Shown: positions 9,615 through 20,037 of the stretch, piece after piece
Numbering within the stretch: position 1 is the stretch's first letter
Layout: the number at the start of each line of letters is the position of its first letter
Assembly (NCBI GenBank): GCA_002238425.1
Contig: MPMJ01000001.1
Span: forward strand, 1 to 64,000
From: SAR202 cluster bacterium bin16
Lineage (GTDB): Bacteria > Chloroflexota > Dehalococcoidia > Lucifugimonadales > Australimonadaceae
Length of the DNA stretch: 64,000 bases
Direction of reading: 5' to 3'
Translations under genes and position numbers: made by a program
Notes under the pieces: model-generated
Told to the model about the DNA's origin: nothing
Databases searched by the model: none
The model's input: the letters and a program-made list of their open reading frames with translations, nothing else

Positions 9615-10334
9615 TCACTGGATGTACTCGCGGACGGCTTCGCCGTAACGCTCGTCGAAGGCATGGCGGAGGCGGTCGAAGAGGGCGCGGTACTCCGGGG
9701 AGTCGAGAGCGTCCGTGGTCATGATGACGGCGTCCTCGTGGTTGTCGGCGTAGTAGCGGCGCCGGATACCCGCCTCGTGGAAGCCGTACTTGGCATAGAG
9801 CGCTATCGCGGGCTCGTTGGAGACGCGCGCCTCCAGCGTCACGACCTGCGCGCCGCGCGCCATCCCCATCTCGATCGCGCCGATGACCAGCAACTCGCCG
9901 AGTCCCCGCCGACGATAATCCTCCCTCACCGCTATCGAGACGATGTGCGCCTCGCCCGCCATGTGCCACACGCCGAGGAACCCGGCGAGGAACCGCCGCC
10001 GCTCCGGCGGCTCCGGCTTGTTGCGCCGGCAGAGGACCACCCGCCCCCCCGGCGGCTCGGGCTTGTTGCGGCGGAAGAGGCGGCGGAGCGCGCCCTGGTT
10101 GCGCTTGACGGTGAGGTACTCCCCGTCCCGCACGCAGACGAGGTACTCCGCGGTGCGGTTCCGCATCTCGCGGCGGTAGTTGGTGGGAGGCCAGAGCGTG
10201 GGAAACGCTTCGCGCTCCATCGCCCCGACCTGGTCGAGGTCGTCCCAGTCCATAGGGCGCAATGAGTAGGGGAGCACTGCTTCTCGGCGCACGTCGTCAG
10301 AACCACCTGCAGGGAACGCCTCCGATTCTAGCAC
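9615..10334 (-). CDS. GNAT acetyltransferase, RimI-like
   Basis: LGVWHMAGEAHIVSIAVREDYRRRGLGELLVIGAIEMGMARGAQVVTLEARVSNEPAIALYAKYGFHEAGIRRRYY. Confidence 0.8.
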   Translation of the reverse strand: MLESEAFPAGGSDDVRREAVLPYSLRPMDWDDLDQVGAMEREAFPTLWPPTNYRREMRNRTAEYLVCVRDGEYLTVKRNQGALRRLFRRNKPEPPGGRVVLCRRNKPEPPERRRFLAGFLGVWHMAGEAHIVSIAVREDYRRRGLGELLVIGAIEMGMARGAQVVTLEARVSNEPAIALYAKYGFHEAGIRRRYYADNHEDAVIMTTDALDSPEYRALFDRLRHAFDERYGEAVREYIQ

Positions 10335-10482
10335 CAGCTCATGGAACGGGGGATCCAGGACGCCCCGTCTCTGTAGCCATCACTCCTACTGCAAAGCAGC
10401 AGTCTCACCGCCTTAACGAGTCCTTAAAGGTGGCGTATACTAGGCAGGATTCGTACCCTCGCTACCCGCCCCTGAACCCTCG

Positions 10483-12273
10483 ATGCGAAGAATCCTCTGG
10501 CGCATAACGAAACTCGCCGCCCTCGAGAAGGGGCGGCTCATCATAGCCTGGGTTTCGCTCATCACCGCATCCGTGCTCTTCCTCTCGGTGCCCCGGCTGG
10601 TGGGCACAGCGGTCGACGCCGCGGTCGGCGCCGACGGGCAGGGAGACAGCAGCGACCTCGTACGGTTGGGCCTGTTGGTGATCGGCGTCATCGCCGCACG
10701 GAGCGTCTTCAACTACGGAAACCTCTATATGGCGGAGGCCGTTTCCCAACGTGTCGCCTACCGCATCCGCAACATGCTGTACGACAAGCTGCAGCATCTG
10801 AGTTTCGCGTTCCACGACCGCGAGCACACCGGCAACCTCATGTCCAAGTCCACGGTGGACGTGGAGATGACGCGGATGTTCGTGAGCATGGGGCTCATCC
10901 GCGCTGGGCAGATCGTCCTGTTCACCGCAGGCTCCGCGACGATGATGATGCTGACGGACGTGCCGCTCGCGCTCATCAGCCTCTCCTTCGCTCCCATCAT
11001 CGCCGCGCGCGCCATCTGGGCGAGCAGGCGGATGCGCCACATGTGGCTCCAGACACAGATAGAGATGGGCAAGCTCACCACCGTGCTGCAGGAGAACCTC
11101 TCCGGCCAGCGCGTCGTCAAGGCATTCGGCGCGGAGGACCACGAAAAGCGCAAGTTCCGGGCACAGAACGACGAGGTGTTCAACCGCACGTTCGAAGTGC
11201 AGAAGGCCCAGTCCTTCAACACCTCGCTCATGCAGATCGTCTTCTGGAGTGCTTCCGGCGTCATCCTCTGGTTCGGCGGGAGGGCCGTCATCGAAGGGCG
11301 CATGACGCCGGGCGAACTGACGGAGTTCTTCCTCTACATCAGCCTGCTCGTGCAGCCCATCCGCATGCTCGGCTTCCTCGTCAACACGTTCGCCCGGGCG
11401 GCGTCCGCCGGCGAGCGCGTGTTCGCGGTGCTCGACGCCGACTCGCCGGTGCGGGACCTGCCGGAGGCAGCCCCCATCGGGAACGTGCGCGGCCACGTGC
11501 GGTTCGAGAACGTCTCCTTCAGCTACACCAACCGGGAAGCCGTGCGGAACGTCTCGTTCGAGGCGGAGCCGGGGCAGGTAACTGCGCTCATGGGCGCACC
11601 GGGTTCCGGCAAGACGACACTGATGAGCCTGCTCGCGCGCTTCTACGACCCGGACAGCGGGCGCGTCACCATAGACGGCAAGGACATCCGCGAGTGCCAA
11701 CTCGCCTCGCTCCGGTCGGCCATCGGCATCGTGCAGCAGGACGTCTTCCTCTTCAGCGCGACGGTGGCGGAGAACATCGCCTACGGCCGCGAGGACGCGA
11801 CGATGGACGACATCATCACCGCCGCCAGGACCGCCCAGATCCACGATGAGATCATGGCGCTGCCGGAAGGCTACGAGACGGTCATCGGCGAGCGGGGCGT
11901 CTCGCTCTCCGGCGGCCAGCGGCAGCGGCTCTCCATCGCGCGGACGCTGGCGCTCGACCCGCCGATACTCGTACTCGACGACTCGACGTCGAGCGTCGAC
12001 GCCGGCACGGAGTCGGGTATCCAGGACGCGATGGCGGAGGTGGTGAAGGACCGGACGACGTTCATCATCGCGCACCGGCTCTCGTCCATCCAGCACGCCG
12101 GACTCGTCATCGTGATGCAGAACGGTGAGATCGGCGAGATGGGGTCGCCTGACGAGTTGATCGAGTCGGGCGGGCTGTTCACGCACGTAACGGAGTTGCA
12201 GTACGCCACCAGCCTGAACGGCGTCGCCGCTGTGCGCATGGGTTCGCCCGCGCAGAGGAGAGCCACGCCATGA
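10483..12273 (+). CDS. ABC exporter, fused permease/ATPase (half 1)
   Basis: Walker A GAPGSGKTTL; signature LSGGQRQRLSIART; Walker B ILVLDDS. Confidence 0.93.
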   Translation: MRRILWRITKLAALEKGRLIIAWVSLITASVLFLSVPRLVGTAVDAAVGADGQGDSSDLVRLGLLVIGVIAARSVFNYGNLYMAEAVSQRVAYRIRNMLYDKLQHLSFAFHDREHTGNLMSKSTVDVEMTRMFVSMGLIRAGQIVLFTAGSATMMMLTDVPLALISLSFAPIIAARAIWASRRMRHMWLQTQIEMGKLTTVLQENLSGQRVVKAFGAEDHEKRKFRAQNDEVFNRTFEVQKAQSFNTSLMQIVFWSASGVILWFGGRAVIEGRMTPGELTEFFLYISLLVQPIRMLGFLVNTFARAASAGERVFAVLDADSPVRDLPEAAPIGNVRGHVRFENVSFSYTNREAVRNVSFEAEPGQVTALMGAPGSGKTTLMSLLARFYDPDSGRVTIDGKDIRECQLASLRSAIGIVQQDVFLFSATVAENIAYGREDATMDDIITAARTAQIHDEIMALPEGYETVIGERGVSLSGGQRQRLSIARTLALDPPILVLDDSTSSVDAGTESGIQDAMAEVVKDRTTFIIAHRLSSIQHAGLVIVMQNGEIGEMGSPDELIESGGLFTHVTELQYATSLNGVAAVRMGSPAQRRATP

Positions 12274-14147
12274 TGATGAACACGGGCGGCGGCAACTGGA
12301 TGACCCGCGGCCAGCAGGGCGACATCGACGAAGACGGCACGAAACTGTACGACCAGCGTGTCATCCTGCGCATGCTCAAGTACGTACGCCCGTACAAGTT
12401 TCCGGTATTCCTCGCCATGCTGGCCGTGGTCGTCTACACCGGCGCGACGGTCGCGATACCGCTCATCATCGCCATAGGGATAGACCGCTACATCGAGAAC
12501 GGCGACGTCTCGGGGCTCAACACGCTCGCCATCTGGTTCGGTGTCGTGCTGGTGGTGCACTACGCCGCGAACTACACGCACCAGGTGCTGTTGGCGCGCG
12601 TAAGCCAGCGCGTCATCTACGACCTGCGAAACGACCTCTTCAAACACCTGCAGGACCTGCCGATGTCGTTCCACAACCGGCACAAGGTCGGCTCCGTGAT
12701 GTCGCGCGCCCAGAACGACGTCTACCAGTTGCAGGAGTTCCTGGACATCGTCGTGTTGAGCATCGGCGACCTGCTGAGCCTCAGCGGCATCATCGCATTC
12801 ATGCTCGTCCGGGACTGGCAACTGTCCCTCCTTTCGTTCGCCAGCCTGCCCGTGCTGATGGTCATCATCTGGGTGTGGCAGAGGCACGCACGCCCGGCGT
12901 TCCTGCGCGTCCGCGTCGCCATCTCGCAGGTGAACGCATCGCTCGCCGAGAACCTGGACGGCGTGCGCGTCGTGCAGAGTATGAACCGCCAGAAGACGAA
13001 CATGACGGCGTTCGACGGGCTCAACGACCGCCACCTCCAGACGAACCTGCGCGCCCAGCGGCTCGCCTCTTCGCTCATGCCGGTGGTCGAGATGTTCATG
13101 TCGTTCAGCCTCGCCGCGACCATCATCTTCGGCGGGAGGCTCGTGCTCGGCGGAACGCTGGGCGCCGGTCAGCTCGTGCAGTTCACCCTCTACATTCAAC
13201 GCTTCTACGACCCGATCCGAAGCCTGACGATGCAGTTCACGCAACTGCAGCGCGCGATGGCTTCCGGAGCGCGCATCTTCGACCTGCTGGACACCGAGCC
13301 GGACCTGGTCGACGCACCCGATGCCAGGCCGATGCCGCAGATCCAGGGCGCGATCCGCTACGAGAACGTGTCGTTCGCGTACGAGCCAGGCAAGTTCGTG
13401 TTGAACGACGTGGACCTGGACGTGCAGCCCGGCGAGACCATCGCGTTCGTGGGACGCACGGGCGCAGGCAAGACGACGATGGCCGCGCTCGTCTCCCGCT
13501 TCTTCGACGTGGTCGGCGGGCGCATCACGATCGACGGCCACGACGTGCGCGACGTGACGCGCGAGTCGCTCGCGAAGCAGATGGGCATCGTGCTGCAGGA
13601 GCCGTTCCAGTTCTCCGGCACCATCATGGACAACATCCGCTACAACCACCCCGAGGCGAGCGACGAGACGGTGTACGAGGCCGCGAAAGCCGTGGGCCTG
13701 CACGACCACATCGCGAGCCTGCGGGACGGATACGAGACGATGATGGAGGAGCGCGGCGGCAACATGAGCCTCGGCCAGCGACAGCTCGTCAGCTTCGCCC
13801 GCGCGCTCGTCGCGGACCCGCGTATCATCGTGCTCGACGAAGCGACGGCGAGCGTCGACACGCAAACGGAGCAGCTGATCCAGCAGGCGATAGGCAGGAT
13901 GCTGCACGGGCGGACGGCCATCGTCATCGCGCACCGGCTCTCCACCATCCGCAACGCGGACAAGATCGTGGTGATGGAAAAGGGGCGCATCGTTGAGCTG
14001 GGCAACCACGACGAACTGGTCGCGCTCGGCGGGCTGTACGCACAGCAGCACGAGCTGCACGCGCGCCTCGCGGCGTCGGGCGCGAAGCGGGACTACGCCC
14101 CCACCAACGAGTTCGACGACGAAGTCCCCGGCCTCGCCCCTGCGTAA
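12270..14147 (+). CDS. ABC exporter, fused permease/ATPase (half 2)
   Basis: Walker A GRTGAGKTTM; signature MSLGQRQLVSFARAL; Walker B IIVLDEA; ATGA overlap with half 1. Confidence 0.93.
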   Translation: MMMNTGGGNWMTRGQQGDIDEDGTKLYDQRVILRMLKYVRPYKFPVFLAMLAVVVYTGATVAIPLIIAIGIDRYIENGDVSGLNTLAIWFGVVLVVHYAANYTHQVLLARVSQRVIYDLRNDLFKHLQDLPMSFHNRHKVGSVMSRAQNDVYQLQEFLDIVVLSIGDLLSLSGIIAFMLVRDWQLSLLSFASLPVLMVIIWVWQRHARPAFLRVRVAISQVNASLAENLDGVRVVQSMNRQKTNMTAFDGLNDRHLQTNLRAQRLASSLMPVVEMFMSFSLAATIIFGGRLVLGGTLGAGQLVQFTLYIQRFYDPIRSLTMQFTQLQRAMASGARIFDLLDTEPDLVDAPDARPMPQIQGAIRYENVSFAYEPGKFVLNDVDLDVQPGETIAFVGRTGAGKTTMAALVSRFFDVVGGRITIDGHDVRDVTRESLAKQMGIVLQEPFQFSGTIMDNIRYNHPEASDETVYEAAKAVGLHDHIASLRDGYETMMEERGGNMSLGQRQLVSFARALVADPRIIVLDEATASVDTQTEQLIQQAIGRMLHGRTAIVIAHRLSTIRNADKIVVMEKGRIVELGNHDELVALGGLYAQQHELHARLAASGAKRDYAPTNEFDDEVPGLAPA

Positions 14148-14163
14148 GAGAGTGGGGCAGGCC

Positions 14164-14373
14164 ATGAAACCGGTAGTGAGATACTTCGAGGATACGGACA
14201 CACTGTCGGTTGACCTTGCGAGCCGCCCTGCCACCGAAGCAGAAGAAGTTGCCGAAGACGTCATCATCGATTTCGACAGCGATGGAAACGTGGTGGGGTT
14301 CACCATTGAACACGCCAGCCGCCTGCTCGGCCCGGCACTGAACGCCAAGCGCACTGCACACGCCCGGCGCTAG
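14164..14373 (+). CDS. DUF2283-family small protein
   Basis: MKPVVRYFEDTDTLSVDLAS..EVAEDVIIDFDSDGNVVGFTIEHASRLL. Confidence 0.75.
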   Translation: MKPVVRYFEDTDTLSVDLASRPATEAEEVAEDVIIDFDSDGNVVGFTIEHASRLLGPALNAKRTAHARR

Positions 14374-14518
14374 CGCCGGATCAGCCACGCCCTACCCACA
14401 GGCGAGGATCTCCCTCCCTGACGCTGCTTCACCGACGCCCGGCCATTGCGCCGGTAACGCCGCCTCTCCTACCCTGTACGCTCGCGCCAAGCGCAATCCC
14501 AGAACACAGAGGCACGCC

Positions 14519-15865
14519 GTGGCTGAACCCTACGAACTGACCCTCACGCAGGCCGCCGCCGAGATCGCGGCAGGGCGGCTCTCATCCGTCGAACTGACTG
14601 AGTCGCTGCTCGCCCGCATCGAAGCGCTGGAGCCCCGACTGCAGGCGTGGGCGACGCTCCTGCCGGAGCAGGCGCTCGCTGCCGCCCGCGCCGCCGACGC
14701 CGCATCTGACGGCTCGCGCGGCCCGCTCGCGGGCGTCCCCTACGGCGCGAAGGACATCTTCGACACGGCAGGCATCCGCACGGCGGCAGGCTCGAAGATA
14801 TGGGCCGAGCGCGTTCCCGACGCAGACGCCGCGCCCATCGCGCTCGCGCGCAACGCGGGCGCGGTGCTGCTGGGCAAGCTGCACACGACCGAATTCGCCG
14901 ATGGCGATCCTGCGCCCTGCTTCAACCCCTGGAACGCCGAGCACACACCCGGCGGCTCCAGCACCGGCTCCGGCGTCGCGGTCGCGGCGCGCATGGTGCC
15001 GTGGGCGTTTGGCTCGCAGACCGTCGGCTCCGTGCTGCGCCCCGCCGCATACAACGGCGTCGTGGGCTTCAAGCCGACGTTCGGACGCATCCCGCGCCTC
15101 GGCGTCGTGCCGATGGCCACCTCGTTCGACCACGTCGGCGTGCTCGTGCGAAGCGTCGAGGACGTCGCGCTGCTGCTGAGCGTCCTCGCGCAGCACGACC
15201 CGGACGACCCGTACTGCGCAGACGTTCCGGCCGACGATTACCTCGCAGCCGTAAGCGGCGACCTGCCCGCGCCGCGCCTCGGCCTCGTGCGGGGCTGGTT
15301 CGCGAACGAGTCCGACGCCGAGACGCGCCTCCTGATGGAGGAGACGGCACAGGAACTCGCGAAAGCGGGCGCCATCGTGGAGGAGGTCGACCCCGGCGTC
15401 GACTTCGCGCGTGCCTACGCCTCGCACCGCATCATGCAGGAATCGGAGATGGCCGTCTGGCACACCCCGCTCTACACCGGCAACGAGGAGCTCTACGGCC
15501 CGAAGATTACCGTCTACATCGAGAACGGTTTCTCGCACACCGCGCGGGACTACGTCGCGGCGTCGGACTACCGTCGTGAGGTGCAATGCATGGCGGCGAG
15601 CGCGATGGAACAGGTGGACGCCCTCATCATGCCGACCGCCTCCGGCCCTCCTCCCCGCGACCGCACGCAGACCGGCGACACGCGCTTCCAGAGTCCATGG
15701 AGCTACACGGGGTTCCCCAGCATCTCGGTGCCCATCGGGCTGGCCAGCGACGGCCTTCCGCTCGGCGCGCAACTGGCGTGCGGCCCGTTCCGCGAAGCCC
15801 AACTGCTGCGCGCCGCGGCATGGGTCGAGCAGGCGCTGGGCGTCGAACTCAACCCTCCGCTCTAA
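14519..15865 (+). CDS. Amidase (amidase signature family, GatA-like)
   Basis: GPLAGVPYGAKDIFDTAGIRTAAGS, PGGSSTGSGVAVAARMVPWAFGSQTVGSVLRPAAYNGVVGFKPT. Confidence 0.92.
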   Translation: MAEPYELTLTQAAAEIAAGRLSSVELTESLLARIEALEPRLQAWATLLPEQALAAARAADAASDGSRGPLAGVPYGAKDIFDTAGIRTAAGSKIWAERVPDADAAPIALARNAGAVLLGKLHTTEFADGDPAPCFNPWNAEHTPGGSSTGSGVAVAARMVPWAFGSQTVGSVLRPAAYNGVVGFKPTFGRIPRLGVVPMATSFDHVGVLVRSVEDVALLLSVLAQHDPDDPYCADVPADDYLAAVSGDLPAPRLGLVRGWFANESDAETRLLMEETAQELAKAGAIVEEVDPGVDFARAYASHRIMQESEMAVWHTPLYTGNEELYGPKITVYIENGFSHTARDYVAASDYRREVQCMAASAMEQVDALIMPTASGPPPRDRTQTGDTRFQSPWSYTGFPSISVPIGLASDGLPLGAQLACGPFREAQLLRAAAWVEQALGVELNPPL

Positions 15866-15902
15866 GGAGCGGGGGCGAGAGAGTCACGGTCGGTGATGGA
15901 GA

Positions 15903-16037
15903 TCAGCGGACGCGCTTGGTGAACCCGAAGCGGACGCGCTTGCCGTTGCGCGTCTCGTCCTTCTTGCTGACCCGCGCGACGAACTGCTCGGTCGTCTCGG
16001 CGGGTTTCTCTTTCTTCGCTTTCTTGATGCGGGGCAT
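15903..16037 (-). CDS. Very small basic protein
   Basis: MPRIKKAKKEKPAETTEQFVARVSKKDETRNGKRVRFGFTKRVR; Lys/Arg-rich 44 aa. Confidence 0.35.
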   Translation of the reverse strand: MPRIKKAKKEKPAETTEQFVARVSKKDETRNGKRVRFGFTKRVR

Positions 16038-16165
16038 GGTTTGCTCGCTACTGAGTGAGGTGTGCGGGAGAGAGTATACCAGCACGGGGGTTGCGCCATC
16101 AGTCCGTTCCGCAGACAGGCAGCGCGGGATATGATGTGTAGGCGAACCAGCTGGAGGATCGTACA

Positions 16166-16525
16166 TTGCCCGCGAACCGCACAAGTGTTATAGCCCGGCG
16201 TGACCTCGCTCTCCCGGCCGATGCGGCTCAACTGCTGGGTGCAGGCTGCGTCCGCGCGCTTGATACGGTTATCAAGGCCGTCGACGCGGAGGCGCGACGC
16301 AAAGAGTGGCCGGTCGCCGGAACGCGGATACGCGTGGAGACGGACCCGGAAGACCACGGTGCACGGACTGTCGAACTCGTTTTCATCCTTGACGCAGACC
16401 CCGAGGAGTCCGAGCGGGTGCTCGAAGGGTGCTACAGCGTGCTCGAAGCGTGCATCGGCCGCATGAACGGAGCCGTCCGTGAGCGGCTGATGAACACCTT
16501 GTTCTTCGACGTCGAACCCGCATGA
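16166..16525 (+). CDS. Hypothetical protein, partner of HEPN-like gene
   Basis: 119 aa, TTG start, ATGA overlap with the downstream ORF. Confidence 0.6.
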   Translation: MPANRTSVIARRDLALPADAAQLLGAGCVRALDTVIKAVDAEARRKEWPVAGTRIRVETDPEDHGARTVELVFILDADPEESERVLEGCYSVLEACIGRMNGAVRERLMNTLFFDVEPA

Positions 16526-16893
16526 CGACTCCTGCAACCGCGCCGCGCGACATACTGACGTTCGCGGAGTCGCTGGTGAGCGGAGCATCGCCGGAAGCGG
16601 TACGCGCCGGGTGTGACCGTGCCTATTACGCGGCTTTCCTGTTCTGCCGCGAGCGCCTGCGACACCGGGGACTGTTCGACCCTTCCTCCGGGGCTGGCGA
16701 CCATCAAGCCCTGGCAGTGGCCCTTCGAAGATGGGAATTCGCCGCCGGCAACGACCTGCACCGCCTCCGTCGAAGCCGGAACCAGTATACGTACAGCCTT
16801 GATGAGGTCCGCCACGGTGGGCGCGGAGCGATCCCGCCACAGGGGATGCTCCGGCTGGCCCGGCGCGTCATGGCTGCGGTCGAAAGACTGTAG
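16522..16893 (+). CDS. HEPN-like domain protein
   Basis: Helical; CDRAYYAAFLFCRERL and late RRSRNQYTYSLDEV resemble HEPN ends. Confidence 0.5.
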   Translation: MTTPATAPRDILTFAESLVSGASPEAVRAGCDRAYYAAFLFCRERLRHRGLFDPSSGAGDHQALAVALRRWEFAAGNDLHRLRRSRNQYTYSLDEVRHGGRGAIPPQGMLRLARRVMAAVERL

Positions 16894-16906
16894 ACGAACG
16901 CTCGGC

Positions 16907-17545
16907 TCAGCGAGCGCTTACCGCGGGGAGGAGGCTCTCCAGGTGGCCGGCGTCGCTCCACGCGAACAACGCGGTGCGGCCGTCGTCCCGCCTGCGGACG
17001 CGCGAGATGCTCGCGGAGCGCAGTCCGCTGAGCGACCAGAACGTCTCGTCCGGGAGGTCGAGCATCCGTACGGCGAGCGCACGGAAGGCCGCGCCGTGGC
17101 CGACAACGAGCACGTCCTCGTTGGGGTGGCGCTCCTTCAGCATCTCCGCGAATTCGCCCAGCCGGTCCAGCATTTCGCGGTAGGACTCGCCGCCCGGCGG
17201 CGCGAAATCGAGGTTCCGCTCGTTCTGCACCGCCCTTATCCCCTCGTCCATCTCCGTCCACGTCTTGCCTTCCAGCTCCCCGAAGGACACCTCGCGGAGG
17301 CGCTCGTCGAAGACGATCTCGTACGGCCCGGTGTTGCTGGCGGCGACGATGATCTCCGCCGTCTCGCGGGCACGGATGAGGTCGCTCGAATAGACGGCGC
17401 CGAACCGGATGTCTGCGAGACGCTGGCCAGTACGCAGGGCCTGCTCACGACCGCCGTCGTGCAGAGGAACGTCCGTGTGTCCCTGCACGCGCCGCTCCGC
17501 GTTCCACGTGGTCTCGCCGTGGCGGATCAGGTACCAGTCGTTCAT
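16907..17545 (-). CDS. Histidine phosphatase family protein
   Basis: WYLIRHGETTWNAERRVQGHTDVPL, VYSSDLIRARETAEII, VLVVGHGAAFRAL. Confidence 0.9.
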   Translation of the reverse strand: MNDWYLIRHGETTWNAERRVQGHTDVPLHDGGREQALRTGQRLADIRFGAVYSSDLIRARETAEIIVAASNTGPYEIVFDERLREVSFGELEGKTWTEMDEGIRAVQNERNLDFAPPGGESYREMLDRLGEFAEMLKERHPNEDVLVVGHGAAFRALAVRMLDLPDETFWSLSGLRSASISRVRRRDDGRTALFAWSDAGHLESLLPAVSAR

Positions 17546-18537
17546 CGCGAAACGTCCGGACGCGGGGGCGGAGTGGCGCTGTCGATGATGGCGTTGCGCC
17601 CCTCCCACCAGGACGTGAGGGCGTCGAGCTCGTCCATGTCCTCGGCAGTGAGCTTCCAGTCTGCGCCCTTTACGTTCGCCTCGACGTGCTCCGGGCGGTC
17701 GAAGCCGGTGAGGGCCAGCACGACCTCCGGGTGGGCGATGACCCAAGCGAGCGCAAGCTCGGTCACGGTGTGCCCGCGCTCTCCGGCGAACGATTCGAGC
17801 ATCGGAACGAGGCGGTCGACGCGCTCGGAGCGGAGGCGCGTCACGATGCCCGTTGGCACCTTCGCGGCGCGGCTCCCCTCCGGCGGTGGTTCGCCCGGGC
17901 GATACGTGCCGGTGAGCCAGCCGCCGCCGAGCGGGAAGTACGCGAGGAGCGACCTGCCGTACGCACGGCAGAACGGGATGAGCTCAACCTCGGCGTGACG
18001 GTAGAGGAGACTGTAGTGGTTCTGCGTGGACTGGAACTCGGCCATGCCGTTGGCGCGGGAGGTCTCTATCTCCTCCAGCCAGCGCCACGACGCGGTGTTG
18101 CAGTTGCCGATGTAACGCACCTTGCCCTGCCGGACGAGGTCGTCCAGCGGGCCGAGCAGCTCCTCGTGCGGCACCTCGGGCGTCGAGTAGTGCACCTGGA
18201 ACAGGTCGATGTGGTCCGTGTGCAGCTTGCGCAACGCCTCCTCGCAGCGGGCGAAGATGCGGTCGCGCGGCGTCTGGTCGCCGAGGTCGCGCAGGTTGAA
18301 CTTGGTCGAGAGGTAGATGGCGTCGCGCTTGCCAACGAGGGCGTTGCCGAGGAAGTCCTCGCTCTGCCCCCCGCCGTAGACGTCCGACGTGTCGAAGAAG
18401 TTGATGCCGCACTCGATGGCGCGATGGACGACGGCGGTCGTCTCGTCCTGGCCGAGCAGCGGCGGGCCGAACGGATAGCCGCCCGCGCCGATGACCGATA
18501 CGTCCATGTCCGTGCCGCCCAGCCGCCGGTACTCCAT
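17542..18537 (-). CDS. Aldo/keto reductase
   Basis: MEYRRLGGTDMDVSVIGAGGYPFG, INFFDTSDVYGGGQSEDFLGNAL, DHIDLFQVHY. Confidence 0.92.
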   Translation of the reverse strand: MEYRRLGGTDMDVSVIGAGGYPFGPPLLGQDETTAVVHRAIECGINFFDTSDVYGGGQSEDFLGNALVGKRDAIYLSTKFNLRDLGDQTPRDRIFARCEEALRKLHTDHIDLFQVHYSTPEVPHEELLGPLDDLVRQGKVRYIGNCNTASWRWLEEIETSRANGMAEFQSTQNHYSLLYRHAEVELIPFCRAYGRSLLAYFPLGGGWLTGTYRPGEPPPEGSRAAKVPTGIVTRLRSERVDRLVPMLESFAGERGHTVTELALAWVIAHPEVVLALTGFDRPEHVEANVKGADWKLTAEDMDELDALTSWWEGRNAIIDSATPPPRPDVSR

Positions 18538-18550
18538 GGGTCCTCCTCTG

Positions 18551-20037
18551 TTAAACGCCGTCCTGCTGTCCCGGGAAGACGAGCGACTTGATGACGACCG
18601 GCGCAGCGCCGGACGACGGAATGAGCGCGCCGATGTCGATGTAGTCGAACTCGCGCAGTTCTATGCCGTCGATGGAGATCAGAGGGTTGGACAGGCCAAC
18701 CTCCTCGCGGAGGTGCAGCCCAAGCAGCCCGCCGATGTCGCCGTCGCTCACGAGGACGAGGGGGTTGCCCTTGTCCAGCAGCGCGCTCATGGCGGATGCC
18801 GCGCCGCGCGTGAATGAGTCCAGCCGCTGGAACGTGGCCGACCCGCCCCACCGGAAGCCGCGGGGGACCGCCGGATCGGGGCCGCCCCCCCCGTGGGGAA
18901 GCGGATGGCGCCCGCCGTATCGGCGTCATGCAGGTCGAGCCGCGTGAGTCCGGCGCGCACCGCGTTGGCAACGGCGTCTGAGTCGATATCGTCTCCGGTG
19001 AGGTCGAACTCGGGCGTCATCACGGGGATGTTGCGGATCGGCACGGACTCGATGGGCGAGATGAAGATGGTGCTGCCGCTCACCTGAACGGTGTATTGCG
19101 ACGCGCCGACAACCGTCGCGCGGATGCCCGCCGTGGGCGCCATGAGCATCGCGCCCAGTTCGCCGACGCGCTGCCGCATCGTGCGGGCGAGGAGCGGGCC
19201 AAGGTCGCCGTAGCTCTTCTTGTCGTAGCCGTAGACGAACTCGGAGACCCCGCCGGAGAAGATGACAGTGCCGACCGCGCCCTCGTACGACAACTCCGGC
19301 AGGCGCAGCAGGCCCTTCGTCTCGTCGGAGACGCCATTGCGCAGGACGACCTCCATGAGGCGGTCCACCATCTTCCCTGCGATGGCCTGCTTCTCGTCCT
19401 CGGAGAGCGTCGCGCCGAGCTCGACGCTGACGCCGGCCTCGCTGGCATAGAAGCGCCCCGCCTCTTCGATGCGGACGATACGGTCTTCCTCGTCGAATGC
19501 GAGCAGGCGTGCGCCCGCGTCGAGAGCAGTCACCTCGAGCGTCTTGCCGCCCTGGCAGACGGCGACCTTGCTGGTGCCCCCGCCGATGTCGATGTTCATC
19601 ACGACGCCGTGCGTCTTCTCGGACTCAGCGACCGCGCCGGAGCCGTGAGCGGCCATCGCCGCCTCGAGACCGTCGCCCGCGCTGACCGCGACGAACTTCC
19701 CGGCCTCCTGCGCGAAGAGCTCCGCGATGGCGCGGGCGTTGTGCCGCCGGACCGCCACGCCGGTCAGGATCAGCGCCCCGGTGTCGATCTGCTCGCGGCG
19801 GAGTCCCGTGGCGCGGTACTGCGCGTCGATGAACGCGCCGAGCGCGGCAGCGTCTATCGTCGCGCCGTCGTCCACGTAAGGCGTCAGGAGGATGTCCGAC
19901 TCGCGGATGATGGTCCGCTTGACGATGACGTAGCGGGTGTTGCGGCGCTCCAGTTCGAGCGCGGAGAAGACGAGATGCGACGTGGACGAGCCGATGTCCA
20001 CGCCGACGCTGGTGAGATGCAGCTCCTCCTCGCCCAT
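18551..20037 (-). pseudogene. eutA: Ethanolamine ammonia-lyase reactivating factor EutA-like, frameshifted at a C8 tract (or sequencing error)
   Basis: VGVDIGSSTSHLVFS..MNIDIGGGTSKVAVCQGG in one frame; C-terminal SNPLISIDGIELREFDYIDIGALIPSSGAAPVVIKSLVFPG in another; one extra C at 18885-18892 restores GGGGPDPAVPRGFRWGGSATFQRLDSFTRGAASAMSALLDKGNPLVLV. Confidence 0.8.

Noticed and set aside
10462-14354. Long minus-strand ORFs (574 and 827 aa) opposite the ABC exporter genes
   Set aside because: Antisense to two well-supported ABC transporter genes; composition rich in Arg/His/Asp/Val typical of GC-driven spurious antisense frames.
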